From assembly GCF_000149955.1 (NCBI RefSeq), contig NC_030994.1, positions 620,001 through 684,000 on the forward strand: a stretch of 64,000 nucleotides of DNA. Reading direction: 5' to 3'. This DNA is from Fusarium oxysporum f. sp. lycopersici 4287. Lineage: Eukaryota; Ascomycota; Sordariomycetes; Hypocreales; Nectriaceae. Of this stretch, positions 35,215 through 46,913 are shown piece by piece. The notes under the pieces are model-generated. The model was not told the DNA's origin and did not search any database. It worked only from the letters and a program-made list of their open reading frames with translations. Position 1 is the first letter of the stretch. Each line of letters begins with the position of its first letter. The position numbers were made by a program, and so were the translations under genes.

Positions 35215-37537
35215 TTTGACGGTTGCTGGCGTATCTTGCGAGGTTGTAATGGTGTTGAGATGTGTTGGTGATTGTTAAGCTGCTGATGATGGAGGGAAGA
35301 AATGCCCCACGTTAAGTTGGCGGGGTGGCTTTACTGATGACGTCGCCTAAACACCTCACTAGCCTTACGGCCTGTATGGCATCCTCGGCATACCAACGTT
35401 TTTGGTCAGCACTGTAACGATTGCGCTATTGTTTGGGTTATGCATAAAGCCCCCATATAAAAAGTTTCAGAATTAATAAAAGAAGCAACTTCTATGAAAA
35501 CAACTCTCAGCTATAATACCAGGCATTATAGAACGTCATGGAAGAGCACACTGAGTTTGTTGCACAGTTCTAGGGTAGCCACAGCTAAACATGGAGTTTA
35601 TCTCTCATTCATTTAATGATATTTTAGTCCCTCCAATCCCTAAAGACACAGACAATCATCAGCCTTGACCGCAGATCCCATTCTCCTAATATTTTCCTAG
35701 TCTCTTGATCAGCGCTGCCATATTTAGTCTGTTGCTAGTTTGATTGTGTCACTTCAACACGAGAAATAGATCCGAAACGATCTATAGTTACATGGGTGGC
35801 TGCAAGAAAAAGCAAAATGATAGCTATGTAACCCTTCTGTTATAGCAATCCAGGCTTATAGAAACATGATTGAAACGATATAAACATCAATGACACCATC
35901 ACATGTCGTAGATAACTGGTGAGGTTTACATCACACCTTTTGAGCTCGTCAATAAAGGGTTTGTCCCGTGTGCACAGAGATAAAAAGATCACAGATTGGC
36001 CCCGACGCGCGGAACCGGTCTCGCACTAAGTGTACTAACAAGTCAATGATTGAGATCTTCTTGTACAATGTGACCTCACCATGAATAGTCCGTCAATTTC
36101 TCCGTCCCTCACTCCGTATCCGTACTACAAGCGCTCAGTCTCCATAACACAAACACGTATCTCCAGAGCACAGAGGTAGTATTTAATACCAAGAGGTGGT
36201 ATCTAACACAAACACAAACGCAACGCATACACAAAGAACATGGCAATTTAACTCGCGAGCATCATCAAACTCAAAAATCAGCAGCGGCCCGTCCCCGTGT
36301 CCGTAGAATGTAACTGTATTATTCTCCCACTGTAACATGGACAAGGCCATTGTGATAATCGACCCAATGACTCGGATGCCGACATTCTGTCTCGGAAAAT
36401 GCGATACTACGGCGCAATTATTCGCGTTGGATCTGTAAGTTCGCCTATCCTCACCGGATATCTCCTTTTGATCGCTTACAGTCATGACTCGATTGGTGTC
36501 CGCGTTTACTTCAGGCTGTGTATCAGGTAAGCATGCAGCTTCTCTTGAGAAGAGTCTATCACTGCTTAATTCGGAGTCATCGCCACGCCGTTTTGATGGC
36601 GTCAGTCGGTTAAACCCCAGATGGCAGTTGAACAAGCCCTCTTTCTGAACTGTTCATCATGTTTAGATCTCATTTGTTGATGATATTTTCCGTGACACTT
36701 CTGAAGCCCCTGAGTGGGAAGAATAGTGGTCCCTGCATCCGTCCATATCGGTCCAGGCTGTTCCAGGGATACACAGTTCGGCTCAGGTTCAGGGGTGATG
36801 CAAGTCAGACGCCCCCTGACCTGAGTGTGATCCTGGGGGTTAATCGGCCACTCTCCCGTTGACGATCTACTCTGTAAAGGATGTGAAGATGTCTCAACTT
36901 AGATATGAGATGTTTGAGTTAGTGTAGAGACAATTCCACGTCGAGGTATTCTCTTCATTCATGACCAAGACACAGCATCCCATCATCCCATCATCCCATC
37001 ATACCCTCTCTTCAACTCTTTCAACCCCCGAGATCCATCGTGGCCTGTCACTCTCCGCTAGCACCCTCCACTCCAAACATGGTGCATGGATACCTTCCTC
37101 TCGTTCGTTGGCGTCATCCACCCCTGTCCCCCCCAGACCAAGCGTCTTGTCTGTTTTAGGCCAAGGATGATGTCCGTACCTTTCTTCCAAAGAAGCTTCT
37201 CAAACCAAACAGCGAGGAATAAAACAAAAGACCAGACCTCCCACCATCTCCTCCTAAACTTTAAAGCCACAGGACACTGAAAAAAACAGGTTCCGTTCAC
37301 TGGGCTTGCATTAGTCTCACGTTTTCAGTTGGGCGGTTTTGATACGGTACTTATAAGCGCCTGGTTTTCCTTTTTCTTTTGCGCCCCGATTGTGCGTACT
37401 CTTTTTCATTTCAGATCGGAATGCGAAGATCTCATCTCGAAAAGCGCTGAGGTGTCCCTTTGACTTGGAGTCTCTCAAAATACCGCGAATCATTTCTTTG
37501 ATGCCGACCTGCCGCATGGCAGGTTAAGGCGATCATC
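35215..37537. other. 2.3-kb intergenic region, no gene seen
   Basis: The left end is the YUH1 promoter, and 35440-36000 is AT-rich. A 150-codon minus-strand frame at 36183-36635 shows no recognisable motif and was not accepted. A short catcccat repeat lies at 36976-37002. The right end is the leader of the next gene. Confidence 0.5.
36976..37002. repeat. catcccat short tandem repeat
   Basis: Three perfect copies of the 8-mer catcccat plus a partial copy. No function is evident. Confidence 0.75.
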
Positions 37538-39840
37538 ATGGGCTTCTTTAGCAATATCTTTGCGCGAAAGAATGGGAACAGGGCCTCGCTCAAGGGTCAA
37601 GCGTACAATTCGACTGTAGCGTCGATTCCACCAGTTCAAGGTAAACACCACAATCGATATCTCGGGTTCTTTGTCTAATAATATCAGGAACATACCCAGT
37701 CGCTGGGAATGGTCCGAACGTATTGGATCAGCTGCAACGAGCAGCCAGAAAACGCAGCCAAGCCCAATTATCAACGGTATCACAAGATCCAGCCGCGCCC
37801 CCTCCCATGGTCCCCCGATTCAGAGGCCCATCTCCCTCCCGCCCAACAACAGCACCAAACCAAGCCAACAGTCTCTCATCCCGCCCACTCTCCCTCTCAC
37901 GCAGTATCCGAAGCTCCAACTCAGCATGGAGTGTTCCAGAGCGACCAACGCGAGGTCGCGAACGACCACCGCCCGTACCATCAATTCCCACACACCATCG
38001 TCGTGAGAGCTCAACAGATTCAGCGCATGATAAGCGGAATTCTTTTATAGACATTCTCGATGCGCAGGGAGAATTTAGGCCTTCGAATTTTCGATCGCGG
38101 GTTGCTGCTTCGGGGGCGAGGGAGTATGGGGAGGACGTTGCGGAGAGGAATATTGGCGAGAATGGCGTGAACCTTAACAGCGCTGCTGCAAAGGCATTTT
38201 ATCGACTTTCTGGGGGACGGGAGTTGCAGTCGTTTGAGTATGAAGAAGATGAGGATGATTCTGCGCCTGCGCCGGGTGTTCCGCATGGTGATCTGGGGAC
38301 GATACGGGAGGCTTGGTCAAGACCGTCGAGTTCATCGGCATGGAGATCATTTTCTGGATCAATTGGTAATGACCTGCTAAGATCAGGGAAGCCAAATCGA
38401 CGAGAGTCACAATCGAATCTCAATCCAGGAACATTATCGATGCGGGATCGGAGAAGGTCGTTCAACGCTTTTGCTTCTCCATCAGAACCCGAACCTCAAC
38501 CTCGCAAGCCTAGGCCCATGAGTCTACATCCTTCACTATCCAGTGGTTTAACATACGAGACTTCATCCTCACCACCGCCGGTTCAAAGATCCCGACCAAA
38601 GACGAGCGAAGGTCGAAGTCGAGGAAGGAGTTTTGGTCGCGTTGAGATTGATACCGTTGACGAGGCTTTCGATGAACCAGCGCCGTGTCCGATTATTCCA
38701 GCGCAATTCATACCAGACAAGCGAGCAAGTGTATATCTTGAACCAAACTACCGATATGATCGAAACGATGTTCATCATCCGCGCCCAGAGTCATATCATG
38801 GAGGATCAACTCTCTCATCTTATCCACGAAGCGAACTGTCACAACCTTCCCGTCCCTCGAGCTCTTCATCAATCGACAAACCATTTCCTCGATCCCGCAC
38901 AATGGCCAGCGTTGCTCTACGAAATCAACGTCTGGATGATATAAACGAACACATTCCAGTGCGGACATCTTCTCTAAACGTCAATTCACAAGCAAATATC
39001 ACTCCTACGACACAGTCATCTGGTTTCTCGAGCATCCAATACCCCATTGGCCATCATACGCCAAGCACTTCTATCGATGCATCTCTGCCACCTTCGATCA
39101 AGATGCATCCTGAGCATGAGCAGAGTGCTGCAGTTAACCAGAATACGTGGCAAAGCTCACCTGGGGATGACTATTCCGCCGAGACGCTTGTCCCATCACG
39201 GACGGATATTGAACAACATCTCGGCCACCCCATGACAGCCGGCCACGACATGGATCTGTACCTCTCGGATGCGAGCGAAGACTCGGTAGACTCTTTCGTC
39301 GCATGGAAAGAGAAGCGCCGTGATGGCGAAGGACTCCTTATGAAGGACAACTACGGCATGTCAGGCGACGGCCTCCCAGGAATATACGAACCCCTCCCCA
39401 TCCTCAAAGCTCCCGCCTCACCTCCCCCGATCCCCATGATCCCCTCTGAGCCAGCCCTCAAACGTCCCAAAACACCAAAAAGCCCAAAAAGTCCCCAACG
39501 ACCTCGCACACGAAGCAACAAATCCACCCCCCGACGCACCCGCCGATCCCGCAGCCGCACAACAACACCCCGTCGAACGCGCCAGGTTTCTACCTCCGAA
39601 GACCCAGACTCCGATTCATTCTGGGAGAGCGACACCCCCGTCGCACCAGGTTTTGTGTCTCTCGCAGACTTGGGCATTGATCTTCGTGAAATAGGTTGGG
39701 ATCAGTATGGTCTTACGGAAGCGGATGATGCAAAGGTTGATATACAGACTGCTATTAAACTGCGCAAGGCGATGGAGAAGAGGAAGAAGCAGCAGCAGAG
39801 GGTTGATGATGAGGGGTGTGCGGCGGATGTAGAGGATTAA
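37538..39840 (+). CDS. Disordered S/P/R-rich protein of unknown function
   Basis: Two exons (37538-37640 and 37688-39840, intron 37641-37687) encode 751 residues. The N terminus, MGFFSNIFARKNGNRASLK, resembles a lipid- or membrane-associating start: glycine at position 2, aromatic residues, then basics. Position 6 is N rather than the S/T favoured for myristoylation. Most of the protein is low-complexity S, P and R. A KTPKSPKSPQRPR stretch and RS-like repeats lie near residues 620-670. A folded-looking C-terminal block (FVSLADLGIDLREIGWDQYGL followed by a KLRKAMEKRKKQQQ helix) ends the protein. I do not recognise a named family. The many SP and RxxS sites suggest phosphoregulation, which is inference. 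Confidence 0.75.
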
Positions 39841-41114
39841 TGAAGAAATGAAGCATAGAGTTTGGGATAGGGATACTACGATACGATGGATTTCTTTTGT
39901 ATGATGATTTGGGCGTTGATATATGGGGGTGTTGTTTGTATAACATTGTTGGGTCATGGATAGATGATGAGTTATAGCATAACGATGGATACCAATGCGC
40001 ATTTTGTTTCTTTGTTCAACCAAACTTACATGTGCTTCGATGTGATGGTTTTGTTGACTGAATATGCCAAACCCACGGAAATCTCTCTCATGAAGTCAAT
40101 TGACTGAGCCGAGCTTACCACAATCCCATGAGAATCTTCTCACTCCGATATGCAGTCACCCGAAGCCACGGTAAGGTAAGGTCTGCGCTCTCATCTCGTC
40201 CCGTCCCGTCATGCGCATCCAAAAAAGGAGATTCTCCCAAAGAGGCAAGTTTTTATTCCAACGACGAGGAGTCATTGCAAAAAAGATTATAATACAAGTT
40301 GTGATGATATGCAAAAGTAATGAATCGTTTTGCCCCGTACTGGAATCGAACCAGTGATCTTCGCATTACGAGTGCGACGCCTTACCACTTGGCCAAGAGG
40401 GCTAGATGAGTTATTAAACGCTAAGGTGCTTTTTGGGTATATCATCGCTGCCTGAGCTGACTGCCACGACGGGGTGATTGACCTAGGTGTGTAAAATCTC
40501 CTTATCCATCGCTGGTGGAATTTTGCCGAATGATTAGCTGCTAAAGATTTGGTTTCGGATGTTGGGGTATTGCTCTCCCGGCACGGTGGACAGAGCACCG
40601 GGTTGCTCTTTAAGTCCTCGTCTAGACTCATCGCGTCAGTCTCCGAGGTTTCAAGCTATCTCTTCGGTATGACGGGGCGTGAAAAAACATTGAAGATCGG
40701 GCCAGATATCATGGAATAGGTCTTTATCACTCTTAGCATAGTATCCCTTTCACAAGAAGGTAAAAGAGTTCCGTATTGTATTCCGGCGGCTATGGCCGGA
40801 GGGTCCCCACAAGTCCGGCGACCAGGGCTCCGACCAGGACGGGGTGCCATTTTCTGGCCGGTTTCTGAACTAACCGCACTGTCACTGTATTATCAGTGAG
40901 ATTGTGCATGACAATCCCTCGGTAAATAGATGTTATGACGCAAAACCTGGAGTTTATGTTACAGCCTTAGCAACTCACGGGTGCATCATGATGATATCAT
41001 GTTACAACATGATCGTTTAAGAGACCACCGAAGCCATGGTGCGCAAGCTTGAGATGAAAGAAGAACAATCTAATCAAAGACTTAGAAAGTAAAATCGTCT
41101 TCACAGCTACCATA
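39841..41114. other. Intergenic region holding a tRNA gene
   Basis: Apart from the tRNA-Thr at 40331-40402, nothing supportable is seen. A GC-rich block at about 40785-40855 has an open minus-strand frame but no recognisable product. Confidence 0.5.
40331..40402 (-). tRNA. tRNA-Thr (CGT)
   Basis: The reverse complement folds as a 72-nt cloverleaf. The D arm is GCC/GGC. The anticodon stem TCGCA/TGCGA has loop CTCGTAA, anticodon CGT (reads ACG, threonine). The variable loop is AGATC, the T stem ACTGG/CCAGT has loop TTCGATT, and the discriminator is A. There is no intron. The acceptor stem GCCCTCT/ACGGGGC is imperfect: pair 5-68 is T-G and pair 6-67 is C-C. All other stems are perfect. A functional gene is likely but the acceptor defect leaves some doubt. 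Confidence 0.85.
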
Positions 41115-42160
41115 ATGTCTCATGTCAACTTGCTCAAAGCCGCCCGCCCAGCATGGCGAGCCTCAACCGCAATCCCCAAGGCCGCTATCAGGCCCTTCTC
41201 AGTATCCAGTCAGCTTAGGACTCCTCCGATTCTGTTGGAAGATAAAGACAAAGGTTTCGGGTTCATCCGCCACAACAAACGTCCACCGAAACCTCGGTCT
41301 GTCGGAGTGACTGAGATTCGGGGGCCATATTACTCAGTGATGGGAAAACGATACCTACAGGATGTCCTTGAGACGTGAGTATACCAGATAACTAGAGGTA
41401 ATGAATACTGACGGGGAAAGGATGGGACACCATGTCGATGGGCTCAAGTTTGCCGGTGGTTCCTTTTCCCTATTCCCAGAAGATAAACTCAAAGAGCTCA
41501 TCAATCTCGCTCACGAGTACAACGTCTACGTTTCTACTGTAAGTATCTTCGCCTATCTCAAAGCATTACTGACCGCAATATCAGGGCGGATGGATGGAGC
41601 ACGTCCTTCTTCAATCTGATCCCGCGTGGGCTGTGGATCAATATCTCAACAAGTGCAAACAACTCGGCTTCGATGTTATCGAAATCTCATCAGGCTTCCT
41701 CTCTATCCCCCAAGACGACTGGCTCCGCATCGTCGATAAAGTCCACTCCGCCGGTCTAATCGCCAAACCCGAATGCGGCATTCAATTCGGCGCTGGCGGC
41801 GACACAGAAGCTTCCGAGCTCTCATCCCTAGGAACATCTGATCCCTCAAAGATAATCCACATGGGAAAACGTTTCATCGACGCTGGAGTAGAGCGCATCA
41901 TGATTGAGAGCGAGGGAATCACAGAGAATGTTAAGAGTTGGAGGACGGATGTAATTCAGCAGATTTTGAGGGAGTTGCCGCAGGAGAAAGTCATGTTTGA
42001 GGCGGCGGACCCAAAGGTGTTTAATTGGTATGTAAGAGAGTTTGGGACTGATGTTAATTTGTTTGTGGACCATTCGCAGATTGTGCAGTTGTCGTGTTTG
42101 AGGGAGGGAATTTGGGGACAATCTGATACGTTTGGATCGGTTGTTAATTACAGGCCTTGA
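41115..42160 (+). CDS. Phosphosulfolactate-synthase-like protein, mitochondrial leader
   Basis: This is a member of the ComA/phosphosulfolactate synthase family. In archaea and some bacteria the enzyme adds sulfite to phosphoenolpyruvate; plant relatives (HSA32) act in heat-stress memory (family knowledge). Three exons (41115-41374, 41421-41538, 41585-42160) encode 317 residues. Residues 1-~36 are rich in R, A and S with no acids (AARPAWRASTAIPKAAIRPF), fitting mitochondrial import. The TIM-barrel body shows VDGLKFAGGSFSLF, YVSTGGWMEHVL, GFDVIEISSGFL and IMIESEGIT, the usual signature segments. Fungi are not known to make coenzyme M, so the substrate is uncertain. Confidence 0.88.
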
Positions 42161-42415
42161 TGTTTTGTTAGTTGAGGTGTAAGTTTGTTGAGGTTTGGAC
42201 AAGCAATTGGCTCGTCTAAATCGTGATGCCATCATGATGCACTGAGTGACCCCGCGATGGGGCAGGACAATCTCGATGGAAGCACTGCACACTGACATCA
42301 TTGCTCAGAGATATAAATAACATGTCACGATCATTTAAATTTCTTCCTTCACTTACATTTACTGGGAATCTGCTATAAGAGAAGTGTGTTTACTGACTGA
42401 CCACAATTAAACAAC

Positions 42416-43454
42416 ATGTCTCAAGCTGGAAAAGATGGTTCATTCCACCCTGTTCCTGAGGCTCAGGCACAGAAGCTTCCTGGGTACGCACGCGATCAAT
42501 TGACTTGTCTCGGATGAACTTCTAACATCAGGTCACAGAACCGAAAAGGATATGAACCCTACAAGCGAGTCGACCAAGCTCGAAGGCAAGGATGAGTTCC
42601 ACGAGTACAGAGCCGCCAACAAGCTTGAGGGGGCCAAAGCTCTCATCACCGGCGGAGAGTAAGCTGCGACAGCCTCCCCGATATAGACAATCACAACTGA
42701 CATCTGTAGCTCTGGTATTGGCCGCTCAGTAGCAGTCCTCTTCGCCCGCGAAGGTGCAGACGTAACGATCGTCTACCTCCCAGAAGAAGAAGAAGACGCC
42801 GAAGAGACCAAGCGCATGGTCGAGAAGGAAGGTCACAAATGTCTTCTCTTCGCTGGAAACCTCATGGACAATGAGACCTGCAAGAACGCAGTCCAGAAAC
42901 ACGTTGATGAATATGGCAAGATTGATGTCCTGGTGAATAATGCTGGGAAGCAGTTGATGTGTGAGGACTTTAAGGATATTGATCTGGATGATGTGGAGAG
43001 TACTTTCCGAAGTAATATTCTTCAGATCTTCGCGATGACGAAGTATGCGCTTCATCATATGGAAAAGGGTGGCTCGTAAGTCTACACTTCCTTTTGTGAG
43101 CCTAACTAACAACTTAGTATCATCAACTCAACATCTACCGTTGCATTCAGAGGAACAGCGCACATGGTAGACTACGCATCTACAAAAGGCGCCATCACTT
43201 CCTTCACACAATCGCTGTCAAAGCAACTCGTCAAGAAGGGCATTAGAGTCAATGCCGTAGCTCCAGGGCCTGTGCATACACCTCTGCAGCCTGCTTCTCG
43301 ACCGGCGGAGCAGATGGAGGGATTCGGCAAGAATTCGCAGTTGGGAAGAGTTGGACAGCCGAGTGAGATTGCACCGAGTTATGTCTTCTTGGCTTCGAAG
43401 GATGCGACGTTGTTTCATGGACAGGTCCTCCATGCTTATCCGCTTGGTGACTAG
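42416..43454 (+). CDS. Short-chain dehydrogenase/reductase (glucose/ribitol-dehydrogenase-like)
   Basis: This is an NAD(P)-dependent SDR. Four exons (42416-42483, 42539-42658, 42710-43075, 43118-43454) encode 296 residues. An N-terminal extension of ~40 residues precedes the Rossmann motif, completed across intron 3 as ITGGDSGIGRSVA. The family motif NNAG is present as VLVNNAGKQ, the catalytic triad is seen in INSTSTVAF and YASTKGA, and the proline-glycine motif is APGPVHTP. Sugar or polyol dehydrogenases of the YhdF/YghA type share the N-terminal extension (family knowledge); the real substrate is unknown. A TATAAATA box lies at 42312-42319, about 100 bp upstream of the ATG. Confidence 0.9.
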
Positions 43455-44301
43455 AGGTTGTAGCGGTAGTTAGAGCAATGGATATGTATGTTTCGGAATG
43501 TAATCGAGACTGCTGGTGCATGGCAGAGCAAGTGGAACGGGCTCACGGTTTTGTTGCGTGCCATCCTGTCAGAAGCTTTAGCCGCAAGCAATATAAGCCT
43601 CTGTCATCATCAAGATGCCGAGCTGAAAGTGCGGTGAACTAAATACCATTCCAATATGCAAATCCCATGTCATCGCTGACCATACTTCAGCATTCTCAAC
43701 AATCACAGAATCTCATAAAAGCCACGGACGTACAGTATCTGCATGTTTCAACAGGATAGGCATCCCCCTCAATTCTCAGCCTCAGCAGTCTAATGCACTT
43801 GAGACGAAGCATCATCATCACTAACCCCAATATAAGACACAATGGCCGTATTGGTCGTTAGTCGCCAATAGTCTCATGCCGGCCAGCCACATTTAGACAG
43901 CACCCAATTATTCCGAGAGCTGAAGGGCCGCTCGGTTCGTATTGATGCCGCTAGGAACGGCTACGGCCCGTGAGATCTGGTGTTCTAGGCTTGGATGGAC
44001 TGCATCGATAGTTTCGTTGGTGAGAAGACGCGCAGTCATCTGCGGGGAAAGCTCACCACGGTATGTGATGAAAGTCTCAATTTGAGCGGGGTTTGCTATA
44101 ATGCAGTCGATTTATCCTTCCTCATCACATTGCTTGGCTCAGCTAGCCACTTTGTTGGTGTTGTGATGGAGCTTTCCGGATGGGAACCTCCATGGCCAGA
44201 CTCATTAGCCAAAGGTCCTGCATAAATAGAGCGCATGTTCCCAGCGAGAAAGCCAGTCTCATTCAATTGAAGCAGAGAAATATATCGCAATTGTCTTCAT
44301 C
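43455..44301. other. Intergenic region, promoter of amine oxidase
   Basis: No supportable gene. An ATAAATA element at 44223-44229 lies about 75 bp upstream of the amine oxidase ATG and is a candidate TATA box. Confidence 0.5.
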
Positions 44302-46791
44302 ATGTCTCTCCCAGCTGAAGAACACCACCTCCATACTCGTGCCTTCAAGCACATGTGGGCACGACACGTTGCCCAAAAAGGCTTCGAAGATGATGTCCAA
44401 GCCGCAGCCAAGCGCGTCATCCAAGCTCAACAGGAGCATCCTGAGCTTTTCCCAAAGAAGGTTCATGAAGATGAAGGCGTTAGTAAGATCCTGGACAAGA
44501 CCCAGAAGCTCACTGGTGTTGGATTCGTCCCCAGAAAGTCCAACCATCTTGAGATTGGTATCATCGGCGCTGGTGTCGCTGGCCTTTTCACTGCTATGGT
44601 GTTCGACTGGTTGAATGAGCAGTGTGAAAAGGAGGGATTGAAGATTGAATATGACATTATGGAAGCGGCGAAGATGAATAGGCTGGGAGGAAGGTTGTAT
44701 ACGCATCGGTTTTCGTATGGTGAGCATGATTACTATGATGTTGGCGCTATGCGATTCCCCAACAACACCATCATGAAGAGGTAAGTCTCTCGATGGATCG
44801 TTGGTGTCGCAATTGCTCACATGTTGCAGGACCTTCCAGCTGTTCAATTATATCGGACTCAAGCCCGGAAAAGGTGGCCTGATCCCATACTACATTGGAG
44901 ATGAGGACAATGTGTGCCCAACATACTTCAACGATGTTTCCAGCGTCGGGAATGTTTGGACCGCAGAAGCGGATGATCCATTCAAGATCAACGAGGGTCT
45001 TCCTGATAAAGCCAAGATCCCCGTTCAGTAAGTCTACTTCCTCCATCCCCGGCAGGTCACTAACAATAACATAGCCTACTCCAGGTGAACCCTTCAGACC
45101 TAGTCAGTGAGGCCCTGGAGGACTTCATCAAGGTGGCTGCGGAGAAGTTCAAGAAAGCTGTTGACGAGAATGATGAAAAGGGACCTGAGACGACTAAACT
45201 TTGGGCCCTTCTCATGGAGGCTGATAAGCTTAGCACTCGCCAGTTTCTCGCTTCGTGAGTAACCCAGTGCACCTGGATATTTGTAGTAGACTGACGCCGT
45301 GGTAGGGGAGATGGTGACAGGAAGAAGAGGGAGGGCATCCCTAAGGACAACTCTGGTCCTATTCCCGAAGGACCGGGATACAACTACAACACCATCGAGT
45401 GGCTCGAGTCAGCCACATAGTAAGTAACCCTCAAGAACGCATTCGCATCTGTACTGACCCTTCTCAGCGGCACTGGATGGTACGACCAATCCCTCACAGA
45501 ATGCGTTCTCGAAGAACTCGACTTCGCAACTCCCAAATCAATCGATGGCCAACCCACCAACTACTGGTGGTGCATTGACGGCGGCGCCCAAACCATCGCG
45601 CACCGCATGGCAAAAATGATTAAGCAACCCGTCCAGTACAACAGCCAGGTCGTCGCCATAGACGCCCAGGTCGAAGAGCGCAGGAAACGCAAGCCCAAGG
45701 ACTACACTTCGATGAAAATCCGCATTAACAAGAATCAAGTTGTCAAAGAGAAGGAGTACTTTGCTGTGTTCAACAGTACCACGCTTGGTGCTCTTCAGAG
45801 AATGGATCTGAAGGATGCGGGTCTTCTTTGGGGTACGAAGCAGGCAATTCGGGCTTTGGGATATGGTGCTTCGTGCAAGGTTGGCATCAAGTTTGAGACC
45901 GCGTGGTGGCAGAAGGCCCCTTTCAACATCAAAAAGGGTGGTATCGCGCATACTGATCTTCCCCTCCGGGTTTGTGTGTATCCGTCCTACAACATCGAGT
46001 CCAATGAAGGCCAGGATTGGGATCCTAACAAGCCCGCTGTTCTTCTGTGCTCTTACACCTGGGGCCAGGATGCGCAGCGTATTGGATCTCTGATCTCACC
46101 CGAGACGCCCAAGAATGAAGAGCAGCTTCTCTCCGTTCTTCTCCATGATCTTGCGCTATTGCACTCAAAGCAGAGCGACTACACATACGATCAGCTTCTC
46201 GCTCTTCTCAAGGATCAGTACCAGGACCATCATGCGTACGATTGGTACAGAGACGAGAACATGTCTGGCGCTTTCGCATACTTCGGCCCAAGTCAATTCT
46301 CCAACATGTGGTCAGAGATCATCAAGCCCAACGCCTACGGCCAACTGTACCTCATCGGCGAAGCGTCCTCCTCCCACCATGCATGGATCGTCGGCACCCT
46401 CGAGAGCGTCATCCGCGCAGTATATCTGATGTTTGAGGGCCTTCAAAAGCAAGAACCCGATAACGCAGCTTACAAGAAAGCCATTGAGCTCTTGAGTAAA
46501 GAACCCGAAACTCCCAAAGAAGGCGGTGATGTCTTTGGTGGATTTCCGGGTGATAAACCCCAAGAGCCGCAGAAGTTACCATCTGGTCTTCCGTTCCATC
46601 CTCTGCCGGAGGAGATGCCTAAGAGACAGCTGGATGCTGATCGTGATGCGAAGTTGGTCAGAGATCCGTTGGAGGATGTCAAGTTTGGTGACGAGGTTTC
46701 GCTTTTGTTCTCGAGTGCTATGATCACGTTGAGTTTGATTGAGAGCTTCTTTGAGTTGCAAGTTGATGAGGCCAAGGACAAGCCACAGTGA
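44302..46791 (+). CDS. Flavin-containing amine oxidase (L-amino-acid oxidase type)
   Basis: This is an FAD enzyme that would oxidise an amine or amino acid to imine, ammonia and hydrogen peroxide. Five exons (44302-44780, 44830-45027, 45075-45254, 45306-45419, 45468-46791) encode 764 residues. The dinucleotide-binding motif GIIGAGVAGL lies near residues 86-95, followed by the RxGGR-like segment RLGGRLYTHRF and the substrate-side DVGAMRFP. The C-terminal FAD contact is in LYLIGEASSSHHAWIVGTLES. There is no signal peptide, and the C terminus is charged, so the enzyme is probably intracellular. L-amino-acid oxidase is favoured over monoamine oxidase by size and motif spacing, which is inference. 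It converges with an F-box gene 122 bp downstream. Confidence 0.88.
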
Positions 46792-46913
46792 GCAGATAGT
46801 GTTTACATATGTCGAAAGAATTCAGAGATTCTTTTGTGCGCCAATTTGACCAACAAAATGAGCTTGAATTGGTGAAGTCTGCTGGAATATCTTCAAGTCT
46901 CTCGTGAGATTTA

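Noticed and set aside
36183..36635. 150-codon minus-strand open frame in the 35.2-37.5 kb spacer
   Set aside because: No family motif, irregular composition and no splice partners; length is within chance for the region.
40656..40850. Open GC-rich minus-strand frame near the tRNA
   Set aside because: No motif, no intron partner and only 64 codons; probably chance in a GC-rich block.
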